DNA from: Paraburkholderia fungorum
Lineage (GTDB): Bacteria; Pseudomonadota; Gammaproteobacteria; Burkholderiales; Burkholderiaceae
DNA length: 64,000 nt
Assembly: GCF_900099835.1 (NCBI RefSeq)
Contig: NZ_FNKP01000003.1
Location: 1,240,001 to 1,304,000 of the forward strand
Direction of reading: 5' to 3'
Positions within the stretch are counted from its first letter, which is position 1. Each line of letters starts with the position of its first letter. Of the stretch, positions 46,862 to 55,736 are shown in pieces. The position numbers and the translations under genes were made by a program. The notes beneath the pieces are model-generated. The model was not told the DNA's origin. It saw only the letters and a program-made list of their open reading frames with translations, and ran no database searches.

Positions 46862-47770
46862 ATGCTGGAGCGTAGTCATCTGATGGTTATCAGAGAGGTG
46901 GAGCGGCAGGGCTCGCTCACCGCCGCCGCCGACAAGCTGCACCTGACGCAATCGGCGTTGAGTCATACCGTGAAGAAGCTGGAGCAGCAGTTGGGCACGG
47001 CTGTGTGGGCGCGTGAGGGACGCTCGCTCAGACTCACGCAGGCCGGACAGTATCTGCTTGGCCTCGCGAACCGGATGTTGCCGCAATTCGAACTGGCGGA
47101 AGAGCGTATGAAGCAGTACGCGCAAGGTGAGCGGGGCACGCTGCGAATCGGCATGGAGTGTCACCCGTGCTATCAATGGCTGCTCAAGGTCGTGTCGCCC
47201 TATCTTGCCAACTGGCCTGATGTCGATGTCGACGTGAAGCAGCGGTTCCAGTTCGGCGGCATTGGCGCGTTGTTCGGCTATGACATCGACGTGCTCGTCA
47301 CGCCTGATCCGTTGAAAAAGGCAGGGCTGACATTTCAGCCGGTGTTCGATTATGAGCAGGTGCTGGTTGTCGCCGACGCGCACCCGCTTGCGGGCGAACC
47401 CTACATCACGCCCGATCAGCTTGCTTCGGAGGTGCTGATTACGTATCCCGTCGAAACCGATCGGCTCGACGTCTACACGCAGTTTCTGATGCCCGCCAAC
47501 GTTGTACCGAGGCGCCACAAGGTGATCGAAACCACCGACATCATGTTGCAAATGGTCGCGAGCGGGCGCGGCGTGGCGGCACTGCCGCGCTGGCTGGCAG
47601 AGGAATACGCGGGATGGATGCCGCTTACGCCGTTGCGGCTCGGCAAGAAGGGCATCGCCAAACAGATCTTCCTTGGAACACGCGAGTCGGACGACTCGAT
47701 CGACTACCTCCAGGCATTTGTCGCGTCGGCGCGCAAAGCGGATTGGGCGGAACCGAGGTTTCGCGCTTAA
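46862..47770 (+). CDS. metR: LysR-family regulator of methionine synthesis
   Basis: The 302-aa LysR protein starts MLERSHLMVIREVERQGSLTAAADKLHLTQSALSHTVKKLE, the characteristic MetR N-terminus. The effector domain follows from about residue 90 (GTLRIGMECHPCYQWLLKVV, with cysteine and histidine typical of MetR). An in-frame ATG at 46805 lies inside the divergent operator and is rejected. Position opposite metE and sequence together make this MetR. Confidence 0.93.
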   Translation: MLERSHLMVIREVERQGSLTAAADKLHLTQSALSHTVKKLEQQLGTAVWAREGRSLRLTQAGQYLLGLANRMLPQFELAEERMKQYAQGERGTLRIGMECHPCYQWLLKVVSPYLANWPDVDVDVKQRFQFGGIGALFGYDIDVLVTPDPLKKAGLTFQPVFDYEQVLVVADAHPLAGEPYITPDQLASEVLITYPVETDRLDVYTQFLMPANVVPRRHKVIETTDIMLQMVASGRGVAALPRWLAEEYAGWMPLTPLRLGKKGIAKQIFLGTRESDDSIDYLQAFVASARKADWAEPRFRA

Positions 47771-47799
47771 GGACGTCTCGACGCTACGTGCGGAGTTCA

Positions 47800-48060
47800 T
47801 CAGTGCGGATGCACTGTCCACGCAACGAGCCGGGCGACTATCGGACGCACGATCAGCACGCAGACAAACGCCGCAGGCATTGCCACACGATACGCATTCG
47901 TCACATTTTCCATGTAATGCACATCGATACCGAATTCCGCGACGGTGATCACGAGACACATGAGAAACGCCATAATAGTCGCCATGTAAAGCGCGAAGAC
48001 ATAGGGCGTGGCCGCCGTTGGAAAGCGAATACGGCGACCGTATGTCGTTTTTGATGGCAT
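47800..48060 (-). CDS. small membrane protein, DUF2798 family
   Basis: The 86-aa protein has two membrane helices (about residues 19-43 and 58-78: YVFALYMATIMAFLMCLVITVA and AMPAAFVCVLIVRPIVARLV). This fits the DUF2798 family of two-helix proteins, whose function is unknown. It is divergent from a LysR regulator and is probably its target. Confidence 0.78.
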   Translation of the reverse strand: MPSKTTYGRRIRFPTAATPYVFALYMATIMAFLMCLVITVAEFGIDVHYMENVTNAYRVAMPAAFVCVLIVRPIVARLVAWTVHPH

Positions 48061-48156
48061 GGATCGAACCTCGTTAGTGCTGGCTGGTTAAGAGAGGGCC
48101 AGCGTAGCAAGCCGGCAAACAAGTCGGTAGCGCTCTGATGCTTGATTCATTCTTAA

Positions 48157-48167
48157 GTAAAATTTAC
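48157..48167. promoter_or_regulatory. short palindrome in the DUF2798-LysR divergent region
   Basis: GTAAA-A-TTTAC is a perfect small palindrome 30 bp before the LysR start. It could be part of a regulator-binding site, but it is short. Confidence 0.25.
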
Positions 48168-48196
48168 GAAATGGACGACAGAAGCAACGAGGGGCA

Positions 48197-49147
48197 ATGG
48201 ACATTCTGGGCTTGATCAACGGCTTCATTCGTGTCGTGGAGACCGGCAGCATTGCAGCGGCTGCACGCGCGCAGGGTGTGAGCGCGGCCGCCGTCAGTCA
48301 GGGCATAGCGCGGCTCGAAACGCACGTGGGCGTGCGTCTGCTTTCGCGAACCACACGCAGCATGGCGCTCACCGAAAGCGGCGCACGGTACTACGCGAAG
48401 GTGCGCCATATCCCGGGCGATATCGATCTCGCGTCGCAGGCGGCAACTCTGGAAGCGTCGCCGAAGGGGCGGTTGTGCGTGGCCACGACAGCGGCGTTCG
48501 GCCGCCACGTTCTTGCGCCGCTGATGCCGGCATTCAAGGCTGCTTATCCGCGCATAGACATTGAACTCATCGGCACCGACCGGCCCGTCGATCATCGGCT
48601 TGAGGGCGTCGATGTAAGCATTCGTATATTCGCGCAACTCGATGATCGACTGGTCGCGCGGCGAATTGCGTCGCGCCCGTTTGTGTTCTGCGCGTCGCCC
48701 GCGTATCTCGAACGCGCGGGCGTGCCGCGCTCTCCTGAGGATCTGAAAGACCACGCGTGCGTGGTGTTTCGATATCCGACCGATGGTCGTTTTCTGCCGT
48801 GGGGATTCGTGCGGAACGGCCTGCGCTTCGACGCGCAAGTGAATCCGGCCTTCGTTTGTGACGACATCGACATGCTCGCGCAGATCGCGGCGAACGGCGG
48901 CGGTATCGCACGGCTCGCGAGTTTCGTCGCGCAACCGCTGATCGACAGCGGACGATTGGTGCCGTTGTTCAGACAGGATGGACGCAATAAGGCTTATGCC
49001 GAACCTGAGCCGATGGACCTCTACGCATGCGTCGCCGAGCGGTCGGCGTTGAATGCGCGCGTGCGCGCGTTTATTGGCTTTATCGAGCAGGCGTTGGAAA
49101 GTCAGGCGAGCGCCCGGCCCGGGGCGGTGATGAGTTTGACGATCTGA
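48197..49147 (+). CDS. LysR-family transcriptional regulator
   Basis: The 316-aa regulator has an N-terminal winged helix (MDILGLINGFIRVVETGSIAAAARAQGVSAAAVSQGIARLETHVG). The effector domain starts near residue 90 (GRLCVATTAAFGRHVLAPLMPAFKAAYP) and contains VDVSIRIFAQLDDRLVARRI, as in the AaeR/DmlR-like group. ATG 48197 follows GAGGGGCA. It faces the DUF2798 gene, its likely target, and may also control itself. Confidence 0.88.
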   Translation: MDILGLINGFIRVVETGSIAAAARAQGVSAAAVSQGIARLETHVGVRLLSRTTRSMALTESGARYYAKVRHIPGDIDLASQAATLEASPKGRLCVATTAAFGRHVLAPLMPAFKAAYPRIDIELIGTDRPVDHRLEGVDVSIRIFAQLDDRLVARRIASRPFVFCASPAYLERAGVPRSPEDLKDHACVVFRYPTDGRFLPWGFVRNGLRFDAQVNPAFVCDDIDMLAQIAANGGGIARLASFVAQPLIDSGRLVPLFRQDGRNKAYAEPEPMDLYACVAERSALNARVRAFIGFIEQALESQASARPGAVMSLTI

Positions 49148-49208
49148 TTAGCGGCCGTTTTTTGGTGTTTTGAAGTGGCAGAGCCTTGCACTCAAAACAT
49201 GGCCTGCC

Positions 49209-50123
49209 TTATTTCAACGGAAGCGAAAATATTTCGTTCGTATTCTCGATACAACGAATGAAAAATTCAGCAGGCCGCGTCAATATCGCGCCTTCCCGCA
49301 GCATCAATTGCAACTTCACGTGCTTTGAAATATCGATAAAGTCGAGTTGATGAAACTGTCCCGTCGTATTGACGAGTTCGAGGGTGTGCGAGGTCCACAA
49401 CATGACCGTATCGATTGAAATTGCGAGGCTGTAAAGCAGCGATTGCGATGTGCACCGCGTAATACGGCGTGGCACGGGCAAGCCGTGCTCGCTGAACAGC
49501 GTATCGATGAAGTGCGGATACGCGTTGGTCGTGTCGGAGTGAATCCATTCGGCGTCGCAAAGGTCGGCGAGCGACGTTGCGCTGGCGAGCTTGCCGTTCT
49601 TGCGCACGGCGAACGCGATTGGAATCGTCAGCATCTCGGTCGTCTCGATCGACGCGTCCGACACGCCCTCGTACGACGCCGCCAGCGCGAAATCGAGCGA
49701 TCCCTGGCGCAAACCCTCCACCAGCCGCGATGCCGATTGCTCGAGGAACTCCACGTTGACCTCCGGCATATGCTGCCGGAACCGCGCATAGGCGTGCGGC
49801 AAAAGCGTCAGCGCGGCGAGCGGCGACACGCCGACCGTCACCTTGCCTTCCAGCGCGCCTCGCTCCGTCGCCATCTGCTGCTCGGCGCGCTCCAGCTCGC
49901 CGACGATCAGGCGAGCGCGTTGCAACAGCGATTCGCCACTCGGCGTCAGCGTGACGCCGCTCACGCTGCGTCCGAGAAGCGTAATGCCGAGATCGGTTTC
50001 CAGTTCGCGAATCGCCTTGGTCACGGCAGGCTGACTGACGAAGAGCGCGCGCGATGCGCCGATCACGCTGCCATGGTCGGCGACCGCTACAAGAGCACGG
50101 AGTTGATGGAGCCTGATCGCCAC
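49209..50123 (-). CDS. LysR-family transcriptional regulator
   Basis: This is a 304-aa regulator with the winged helix IRLHQLRALVAVADHGSVIGASRALFVSQPAVTKAIRELETDLG and an effector domain from about residue 90 (GKVTVGVSPLAALTLLPHAYARFRQHMP), close to the CbpR/TsaR group. It is divergent from the M20 amidohydrolase and porin genes. A good LysR box lies between them at 50145. It probably controls those two genes. Confidence 0.9.
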   Translation of the reverse strand: MAIRLHQLRALVAVADHGSVIGASRALFVSQPAVTKAIRELETDLGITLLGRSVSGVTLTPSGESLLQRARLIVGELERAEQQMATERGALEGKVTVGVSPLAALTLLPHAYARFRQHMPEVNVEFLEQSASRLVEGLRQGSLDFALAASYEGVSDASIETTEMLTIPIAFAVRKNGKLASATSLADLCDAEWIHSDTTNAYPHFIDTLFSEHGLPVPRRITRCTSQSLLYSLAISIDTVMLWTSHTLELVNTTGQFHQLDFIDISKHVKLQLMLREGAILTRPAEFFIRCIENTNEIFSLPLK

Positions 50124-50144
50124 TATTACCCTAGGGAAAATACT

Positions 50145-50159
50145 ATAACTAACGGTTAT
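50145..50159. promoter_or_regulatory. LysR-type T-N11-A box
   Basis: ATAAC-TAACG-GTTAT is a perfect 5-bp inverted repeat with the T-N11-A spacing of LysR regulator sites. It lies 22 bp from the LysR start and 115 bp from the amidohydrolase start. Confidence 0.65.
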
Positions 50160-50273
50160 TGGTATAAAACTTTATCATGTTTTTATTCACCGCCGACCTC
50201 GTAGACTCGCTCCACAACACGCGCTGGCATCAATTGCGCGCCATGTGTCCGACGAGACTGTACGAGGAGAAAG

Positions 50274-51458
50274 GTGTTGTCCCAAACAATAAATATCGAC
50301 CCCGCAATTCGCGAGCAGGCAACCGAGTTTGTCGAACTTCGCCGACGTATTCATGCACATCCCGAGCTGGGTTTCGAGGAACTCGAAACAAGCCGGCTGG
50401 TATCGGAAAGACTGAAGGCCTGGGGTTATGAAGTGACGGAGGGCGTTGGCGGCACGGGTGTGGTCGGCCGGTTGAAGGTGGGCGATGGACCGCGATCGAT
50501 CGGCATACGCGCGGATATGGACGCGCTGCCGATTATCGAAGACACCGGCCTTCCGTATGCAAGCCAGGTGCACGGCAAGATGCACGCGTGCGGGCACGAC
50601 GGACACACGGCGATTCTGCTGGCTGCCGCGCGTTATTTCGCGGAGACCCGTCGTTTCGACGGCACGCTGAACCTGATTTTTCAGCCGGCGGAAGAGGGCA
50701 TGGGCGGCGCGGTACGGATGATGGAAGACGGCCTTTTCGAGCGCTTTCCGTGCGACGCCGTCTACGCGCTGCACAACGCACCGGGCGTGCCGGTCGGCTA
50801 TTTTGTCGTGCAGAGCGGCGCGATGATGGCGTCCGCCGACCTCGTGACGATCACGCTAAGCGGCGAGGGCATGCATGGCGCGATGCCGCACCTCGGACGC
50901 GACCCGGTAGTGGCCGCCGCCAGCATCGTGATGGCATTGCAGACCATCATGTCGCGCAACGTTTCCCCGGCCGAGTCCGCAGTCGTGACGGTTGGCGCGA
51001 TCCAGGCCGGGACGGCGCACAACGTCGTGCCGTCCACCGCCACCATCCTGATGACGGTGCGCACGCTCAACAACGGCGTCCAGCAACTGATCGAAACGCG
51101 CTTGCGCGAGATCGTCGAGAGCCAGGCGCGCAGCTTCGGCGTGACCGCGCACATCGATTATCAGGCGGTGACGCGCGTGCTGATCAACACGGAAAAAGAA
51201 ACCGCGCAGGCGCGTCAGGCGATCGCCAGGGTCGTCGGCGCGAACAATATCCTGCCGATGCCGCCCGGCATGATGGGCAGCGAAGACTTCTCGTGGATGC
51301 TCGAAAAGGTCCCCGGCTGCTATGTCGCGCTCGGCAACGGCGCGACCGGTCACGGCAGCTGCATGATCCACAACCCCGGCTATGACTTCAACGATCAGGC
51401 GTTGCCGATTGGCGCCGGCTACTGGGCCGCGCTGGTCGAGCAATACCTGAGCGTCTGA
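50274..51458 (+). CDS. M20-family amidohydrolase (hippurate hydrolase-like)
   Basis: The 394-aa metal-dependent amidohydrolase belongs to the M20D group, which splits N-acyl amino acids such as hippurate. Metal-binding motifs are RADMDALPI, MHACGHDGHTA (Cys and His ligands), QPAEEGMGGA and HNPGYDFND. The lid domain lies around residues 185-300. The start is GTG 50274 with GAGGAGAAAG upstream. The neighbouring porin and LysR gene suggest scavenging of an acyl-amino acid. Confidence 0.9.
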   Translation: MLSQTINIDPAIREQATEFVELRRRIHAHPELGFEELETSRLVSERLKAWGYEVTEGVGGTGVVGRLKVGDGPRSIGIRADMDALPIIEDTGLPYASQVHGKMHACGHDGHTAILLAAARYFAETRRFDGTLNLIFQPAEEGMGGAVRMMEDGLFERFPCDAVYALHNAPGVPVGYFVVQSGAMMASADLVTITLSGEGMHGAMPHLGRDPVVAAASIVMALQTIMSRNVSPAESAVVTVGAIQAGTAHNVVPSTATILMTVRTLNNGVQQLIETRLREIVESQARSFGVTAHIDYQAVTRVLINTEKETAQARQAIARVVGANNILPMPPGMMGSEDFSWMLEKVPGCYVALGNGATGHGSCMIHNPGYDFNDQALPIGAGYWAALVEQYLSV

Positions 51459-51525
51459 GATTCGCCATTGCATGCCGGGTGTCGCGCCCGGTTGCTCGCA
51501 CTATCAAGTCCATATCGGGGTTCAG

Positions 51526-52710
51526 ATGAAATACAAAAAGACTGTTTGCGCAGCGGGCATGGCGCTGCTCTCTCACTCGGTATTCGCCGAGTCTTATCTG
51601 CTGGATGAGCTGGCCGCGTGGCCGCAAATCGAAAGCTCGCAGCAAAGCGGCATCTCGCTCTATGGTGCCGTCGACATGGGGTTGAATTACCAGAGCGTCA
51701 GCGGCAATTCGCGCTGGCAGACGCAGAGCGGCGGTGTCCACACCTCGCAGTTCGGGATTTTCGGCCGTGAAGATCTGGGCGGCGGCCTGAAGGCGGAATT
51801 CAACCTCGAAAACGGTTTCATGGCGAACACGGGCAGCTTGTCTACCAGCAACACGCTGTTCGATCGTGCGGCGTGGGTGGGACTCAATTCCGCGAGTTGG
51901 GGGCAGCTGCGGCTCGGTCTGCAACCCACCGCGAATCTGCCCGAGTTCATCGACCCATTCGGCGAAGTGACCACGAATTCGGTCGTCACCTGGCTCGCGG
52001 GCGGGGCAGTGCAGACGCCGAAGGGCGTCGGCTACAACTCGGACCTGGGCCCGGGGTCCAGTCAGATTCTCGTGCGCGAGAGCAATTCGGTAACGTGGAC
52101 CACGCCGCGCGTCGCGGGTTTTGGCGCGACGTTCATGTACGCGTTCAACGGCACGCAGGGTGTGTCCCCGTATGCGTCGAATCAGGGCGTCGTCGCGTCA
52201 TGGACGAACGGCGCGCTGTATCTGTCGGGCGCCTATAACCGCGTGTGGAGCGCGCCGGTCGCAACCGCAAGCGGCACGCAGACGGTTCGCAACGACATTT
52301 ACGGCGTCTCGGCGATCTATGACGTCGGCAGTTACGTGCTGTCCGCGGCATTCGCGCAGGTTGCGCCGGACCTGGCCGGCAACGGCATCGCGCGTTCGTA
52401 TCTGGTGGGCGCGACGCTGCCGTGGGGACGCAACGCGTTGCGCGCGTCGGTGGTCTATCGCGATACGTCCGGCGTGCGCGATGCTGCCGGCAATCCGGCG
52501 AAAGATTCGGCGCTGGGGATGATGTTCGGTTACGACTATTCGCTGTCGAAACGCACGTCGCTCTATGCGCGCGCCGGGTTCATCCGCAATTACGGCATTT
52601 CGTCGATCATCCTGAACAGCAATCCTTTGCCGCTGCAAACCGGCACCGCGTCACCCGAATTGGGGACGACGCCGTTGACGGCATCGGTCGGTGTTTATCA
52701 CCTGTTCTAA
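51526..52710 (+). CDS. Gram-negative porin, with an N-terminal insertion
   Basis: This is a 394-aa OmpC-like porin. The signal ends SHSVFAES. The usual start of the barrel (GISLYGAVDMGLNYQSV) comes only after about 22 extra residues (YLLDELAAWPQIESSQQ), which are absent from the other porins here. Barrel landmarks follow (SQFGIFGREDLGGGLKAEFNLENGF), and the chain ends in Phe (VGVYHLF). ATG 51526 is set by the signal peptide; the frame is open further upstream. It is probably co-transcribed with the M20 hydrolase. Confidence 0.9.
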   Translation: MKYKKTVCAAGMALLSHSVFAESYLLDELAAWPQIESSQQSGISLYGAVDMGLNYQSVSGNSRWQTQSGGVHTSQFGIFGREDLGGGLKAEFNLENGFMANTGSLSTSNTLFDRAAWVGLNSASWGQLRLGLQPTANLPEFIDPFGEVTTNSVVTWLAGGAVQTPKGVGYNSDLGPGSSQILVRESNSVTWTTPRVAGFGATFMYAFNGTQGVSPYASNQGVVASWTNGALYLSGAYNRVWSAPVATASGTQTVRNDIYGVSAIYDVGSYVLSAAFAQVAPDLAGNGIARSYLVGATLPWGRNALRASVVYRDTSGVRDAAGNPAKDSALGMMFGYDYSLSKRTSLYARAGFIRNYGISSIILNSNPLPLQTGTASPELGTTPLTASVGVYHLF

Positions 52711-52851
52711 GTCGATGGCGAACGCGGCTGGCGATGTTTGTCCAGCCGCGCAATACGCGTAACTCGCGTTCGCTTCGCAAGACTAGCTGTTGATATTTCG
52801 CTTCGAGAAGAACGACATGTTCATCCAAAGACAGATAAAAGGAGAAAGACA

Positions 52852-53217
52852 ATGAATGCGGTTCGGTTCGTCAAACTGGTGGGCAGCACAGCCATCGTAC
52901 TGGGATGTCTCGACGCACACGCTCAACCGGCCGCGCCCGCGCAGAGCACATCGAATTCCGCACGAGTCGCGAAGGACGCAAACCGGCAGCTTGCGAGAGA
53001 TGTGCGTCGCGCGTTGAAGGATGCGCGGAATCAGGGGCTACGCTTTCGCAACATTACTGTTCGCGCGAATAACGGCGTCGTGTCGTTGAGCGGCAGCGTG
53101 CCTGAAGTGCGGCAGATCGATCTCGCGATCAACGCGGCGAGGAATGTACCGGGCGTGCAGTCGGTTAATAACCGGCTTGCGGTACGCAGTGAAATTGCGG
53201 GGCGCGGCAGCCAGTAG
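52852..53217 (+). CDS. exported BON-domain protein
   Basis: The 121-aa protein has a signal peptide (VKLVGSTAIVLGCLDAHAQ) and a BON domain at about residues 45-115 (DVRRALKDARNQGLRFRNITVRANNGVVSLSGSVPE and AARNVPGVQSVNNRLAV). BON domains bind phospholipid and help stabilise the envelope, as in OsmY. ATG 52852 follows AAAAGGAG. It is monocistronic. A stress role is inferred from the family. Confidence 0.85.
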   Translation: MNAVRFVKLVGSTAIVLGCLDAHAQPAAPAQSTSNSARVAKDANRQLARDVRRALKDARNQGLRFRNITVRANNGVVSLSGSVPEVRQIDLAINAARNVPGVQSVNNRLAVRSEIAGRGSQ

Positions 53218-53351
53218 CCGGTCGCGGCGGATCGATACGGGAGACGGGTTCGGCTGCGGTACGTTGCATGGTGCGTCGCGAACAATTCAACGTGCCCGCG
53301 TCCCGTCCGCGATATCTACTGCCTACTCTCGCCGCAGCCGCCCCGCACCCA

Positions 53352-54674
53352 TCAAACCTCCGCCAGCGCCGCCGAACGCGCCGCGTCGCGCGCGCCTTCC
53401 TGATGCATGCGTGTGATCAAACCGAGCGCGCAGAACAGCGTAATCAGTACGTGCAGGATACCCAGCGCGACGACCGAAAGAATCGATCCGGTTGCGCCGA
53501 GCAGGTACTGCCCGAGAATCGGCGTCGTGCCGGCGAACACCATGCCGCAAATCTGATAGGAAAGCGAAATACCCGTGTAGCGCACCTGAACCGGAAACGA
53601 TTTGGCGAGGATGCCGGCCATCGCCGCGTAATACAGCGAATGCGGAATCGAAGCGAGCGCCATGCCGAGCATCGCGAGTTTGGTGGAGCCGGTGGCGATC
53701 AGCGAGAACATCAACGGCAGCGCGACGATTTCCGGCACCAGCATGTAAATGACCGCTTTTTTCAGGTCCATTTTCGTGGCAAGCACCGCGCCGAACGGTT
53801 GCACGATGAGTTGCACAACGATCGCCCCGGTAATCACCGTGAGAAACTGCGTGCGGTCGAAACCGATGCTCGTGACAGCCCACGACAGCGCAAACGTCGT
53901 CTTGAAGTAAGTCGCCGACAGACCGATCACGCAAGCGCCCACGCCCATCGCTACCAGCCCCTTGTGGTTACGCAGGACTTCGCCGATCGGCAGCTTCGCC
54001 ACCTTGTTTTTGTCCTTCAATTCCTGCATGGCCGGTGATTCGTCGACGCTCATCCGAATGAACATGCCCACCACGACCAGCAGTGCCGAGAACAGAAACG
54101 GAATACGCCAGCCCCACGTCATGAACTGGTGATCCGGCAGCATCGAGGTCAGCAGGAAAGCGACGGTAGCCAGCAGATTGCCCGCAGGCGAACCTTGCTG
54201 CGCGAACGCGGAATAAAGAATCTCCTTGCCCTTCGGCGCATGTTCCGACGACAGCACCACCGCGCCACCCCATTCGCCGCCCATCGCAATGCCCTGCATC
54301 AAGCGCAGCAGAATCAGCAGAGCCGGAGCGAGCAGCCCGACCTGGTTATAGGTGGGCAGCAAGCCCATGCCGGTCGTGCAGCATCCCATCAGCATCAGCG
54401 TGATGATCAGCGTTTTCTTGCGGCCGACCTTGTCGCCGAGGTGGCCGAAAATGATCCCGCCGATTGGCCGCGCCAGGAAGCCCACCCAGAAAGTCGCAAA
54501 AGCCGCGAGCGTGCCGGCTAGCGCGGACGTTGTCGGGAAGAATATCTTGCCGAGCACAAGCGCTGCCGCCGTGCTGTACGCGTAGAAGTCATACCATTCG
54601 ATCGTTGTCCCAACGAAAGAGGCAATCCCCGCTTTGCGGGCGTTGCGGTGCTGCGTGTCGAGCGTGAGCGCCAT
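53352..54674 (-). CDS. MFS transporter, metabolite:H+ symporter (MHS) family
   Basis: This 440-aa transporter has 12 membrane segments. The N-terminus (RKAGIASFVGTTIEWYDFYAYSTAAALVLGKIFFP) and ARPIGGIIFGHLGDKVGRKKTL are MHS hallmarks, as in the shikimate, alpha-ketoglutarate and citrate symporters. ATG 54674 gives MALTLDTQHRN; the longer frame upstream is unsupported. It is divergent from the IclR regulator and is probably the uptake system for the substrate of the 55-60 kb cluster. Confidence 0.9.
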   Translation of the reverse strand: MALTLDTQHRNARKAGIASFVGTTIEWYDFYAYSTAAALVLGKIFFPTTSALAGTLAAFATFWVGFLARPIGGIIFGHLGDKVGRKKTLIITLMLMGCCTTGMGLLPTYNQVGLLAPALLILLRLMQGIAMGGEWGGAVVLSSEHAPKGKEILYSAFAQQGSPAGNLLATVAFLLTSMLPDHQFMTWGWRIPFLFSALLVVVGMFIRMSVDESPAMQELKDKNKVAKLPIGEVLRNHKGLVAMGVGACVIGLSATYFKTTFALSWAVTSIGFDRTQFLTVITGAIVVQLIVQPFGAVLATKMDLKKAVIYMLVPEIVALPLMFSLIATGSTKLAMLGMALASIPHSLYYAAMAGILAKSFPVQVRYTGISLSYQICGMVFAGTTPILGQYLLGATGSILSVVALGILHVLITLFCALGLITRMHQEGARDAARSAALAEV

Positions 54675-54738
54675 CCTGGTACGTCTCCGGTTTTGTGCCG
54701 CGAATGCACGTTGCGGACTTGATGTCCGTCTGCAGTTT

Positions 54739-54772
54739 GTTCGCCAAAAGAACTTAAGGTCCGTTGGCGAAC
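54739..54772. promoter_or_regulatory. candidate IclR operator (9-bp inverted repeat)
   Basis: GTTCGCCAA and TTGGCGAAC are perfect inverted repeats with a 16-bp gap, between the MFS gene and the divergent IclR gene. A related half-site, GTTCGCTTAAC, lies further toward the IclR gene near 54830. The arrangement suits dimeric IclR binding. Confidence 0.5.
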
Positions 54773-54915
54773 GGAAAGCGCGACTATAGGGACGGCCCGT
54801 CAAACGCGTCAATTAAGTGATTACCCTGCGTTCGCTTAACTGGAAACATCGAGCGAGTAGGTGTAAACCCGTCAACCCATTGTAATCTTGGTATCGATAT
54901 GCCGATAATGTTGTC

Positions 54916-55659
54916 ATGGATGTGAAAACTGCAGTGCGCGTCTTTGACGTGATAAACCTCTTTGCCGAAGTGCGGCAACCCATGATTTACAGCGAGATCG
55001 CGCGTCGCACCGAGATCCCGCTGTCGAGTTGTCACGCGCTTTTGCAGACCATGGTGGCCAAGGGCTACCTGTACGCGCCGGGCGTGAAGGCGGGTTACTA
55101 CCCGACGCAACGGCTGCTTCATGTCGCCCGCGACATCTGCAGCGAAGACCCGTTGACGTTGCTGTTCCAGCCGTTGCTCACTTCGCTGCGCGACGCCACC
55201 GGCGAAACCGCGGCGCTCGCGACGCTGGCCGGAAATCGCGTGGTCTACCTCGACGTGATGGAGTCGCGGCAAAAGATCCGCTACAGCGACGAACCCGGCG
55301 GCTTCATGTACGTGCATGCGAGCGCGGCCGGCAAGGCCTTGCTCGGCGCGCTGTCGGTGGATGCGCGCTGCAGGCTGCTCGACAGTTGCGAACCGTTGAC
55401 CGCATCGACCGACGGTTCGGTGATCGACCGCAAGACGCTCGAGATCGAAGTGGAAGAGGGCGTGAAAAAAGGCTGGCATCGCTCGACCGGCGAGAACGTC
55501 GAAGACGTGGCGGGGCTGGCGCGCGGTTTCCTGATTCACGGCGAGGCATTCGCGCTCGTGATCGGCGGCCCGAAAGCGCGGCTGCTGAAAAACGAAGCGC
55601 GCGCGGTCGAAGCGCTGCTTGAAATTTACGGCCAGATTCCGCCCGCCCTGCTCGCGTGA
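54916..55659 (+). CDS. IclR-family transcriptional regulator
   Basis: This is a 247-aa regulator. The N-terminal winged helix (VFDVINLFAEVRQPMIYSEIARRTEIPLSSCHALLQTMV) is followed by the IclR effector domain from about residue 75 (LLTSLRDATGETAALATLAGNRVVYLDVMES, then HASAAGKALLGAL, the ligand-pocket signature). It is divergent from an MHS transporter and lies just upstream of the cyclase-family gene, so it probably controls this catabolic cluster in response to its substrate. Confidence 0.9.
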   Translation: MDVKTAVRVFDVINLFAEVRQPMIYSEIARRTEIPLSSCHALLQTMVAKGYLYAPGVKAGYYPTQRLLHVARDICSEDPLTLLFQPLLTSLRDATGETAALATLAGNRVVYLDVMESRQKIRYSDEPGGFMYVHASAAGKALLGALSVDARCRLLDSCEPLTASTDGSVIDRKTLEIEVEEGVKKGWHRSTGENVEDVAGLARGFLIHGEAFALVIGGPKARLLKNEARAVEALLEIYGQIPPALLA

Positions 55660-55736
55660 CGGAGTGCTTCACTGTCCGCTGTTCGCGGTCCGCACATGGA
55701 CAAAACACGCAGCCTGGATTGCCATAGGAAGTTGAC

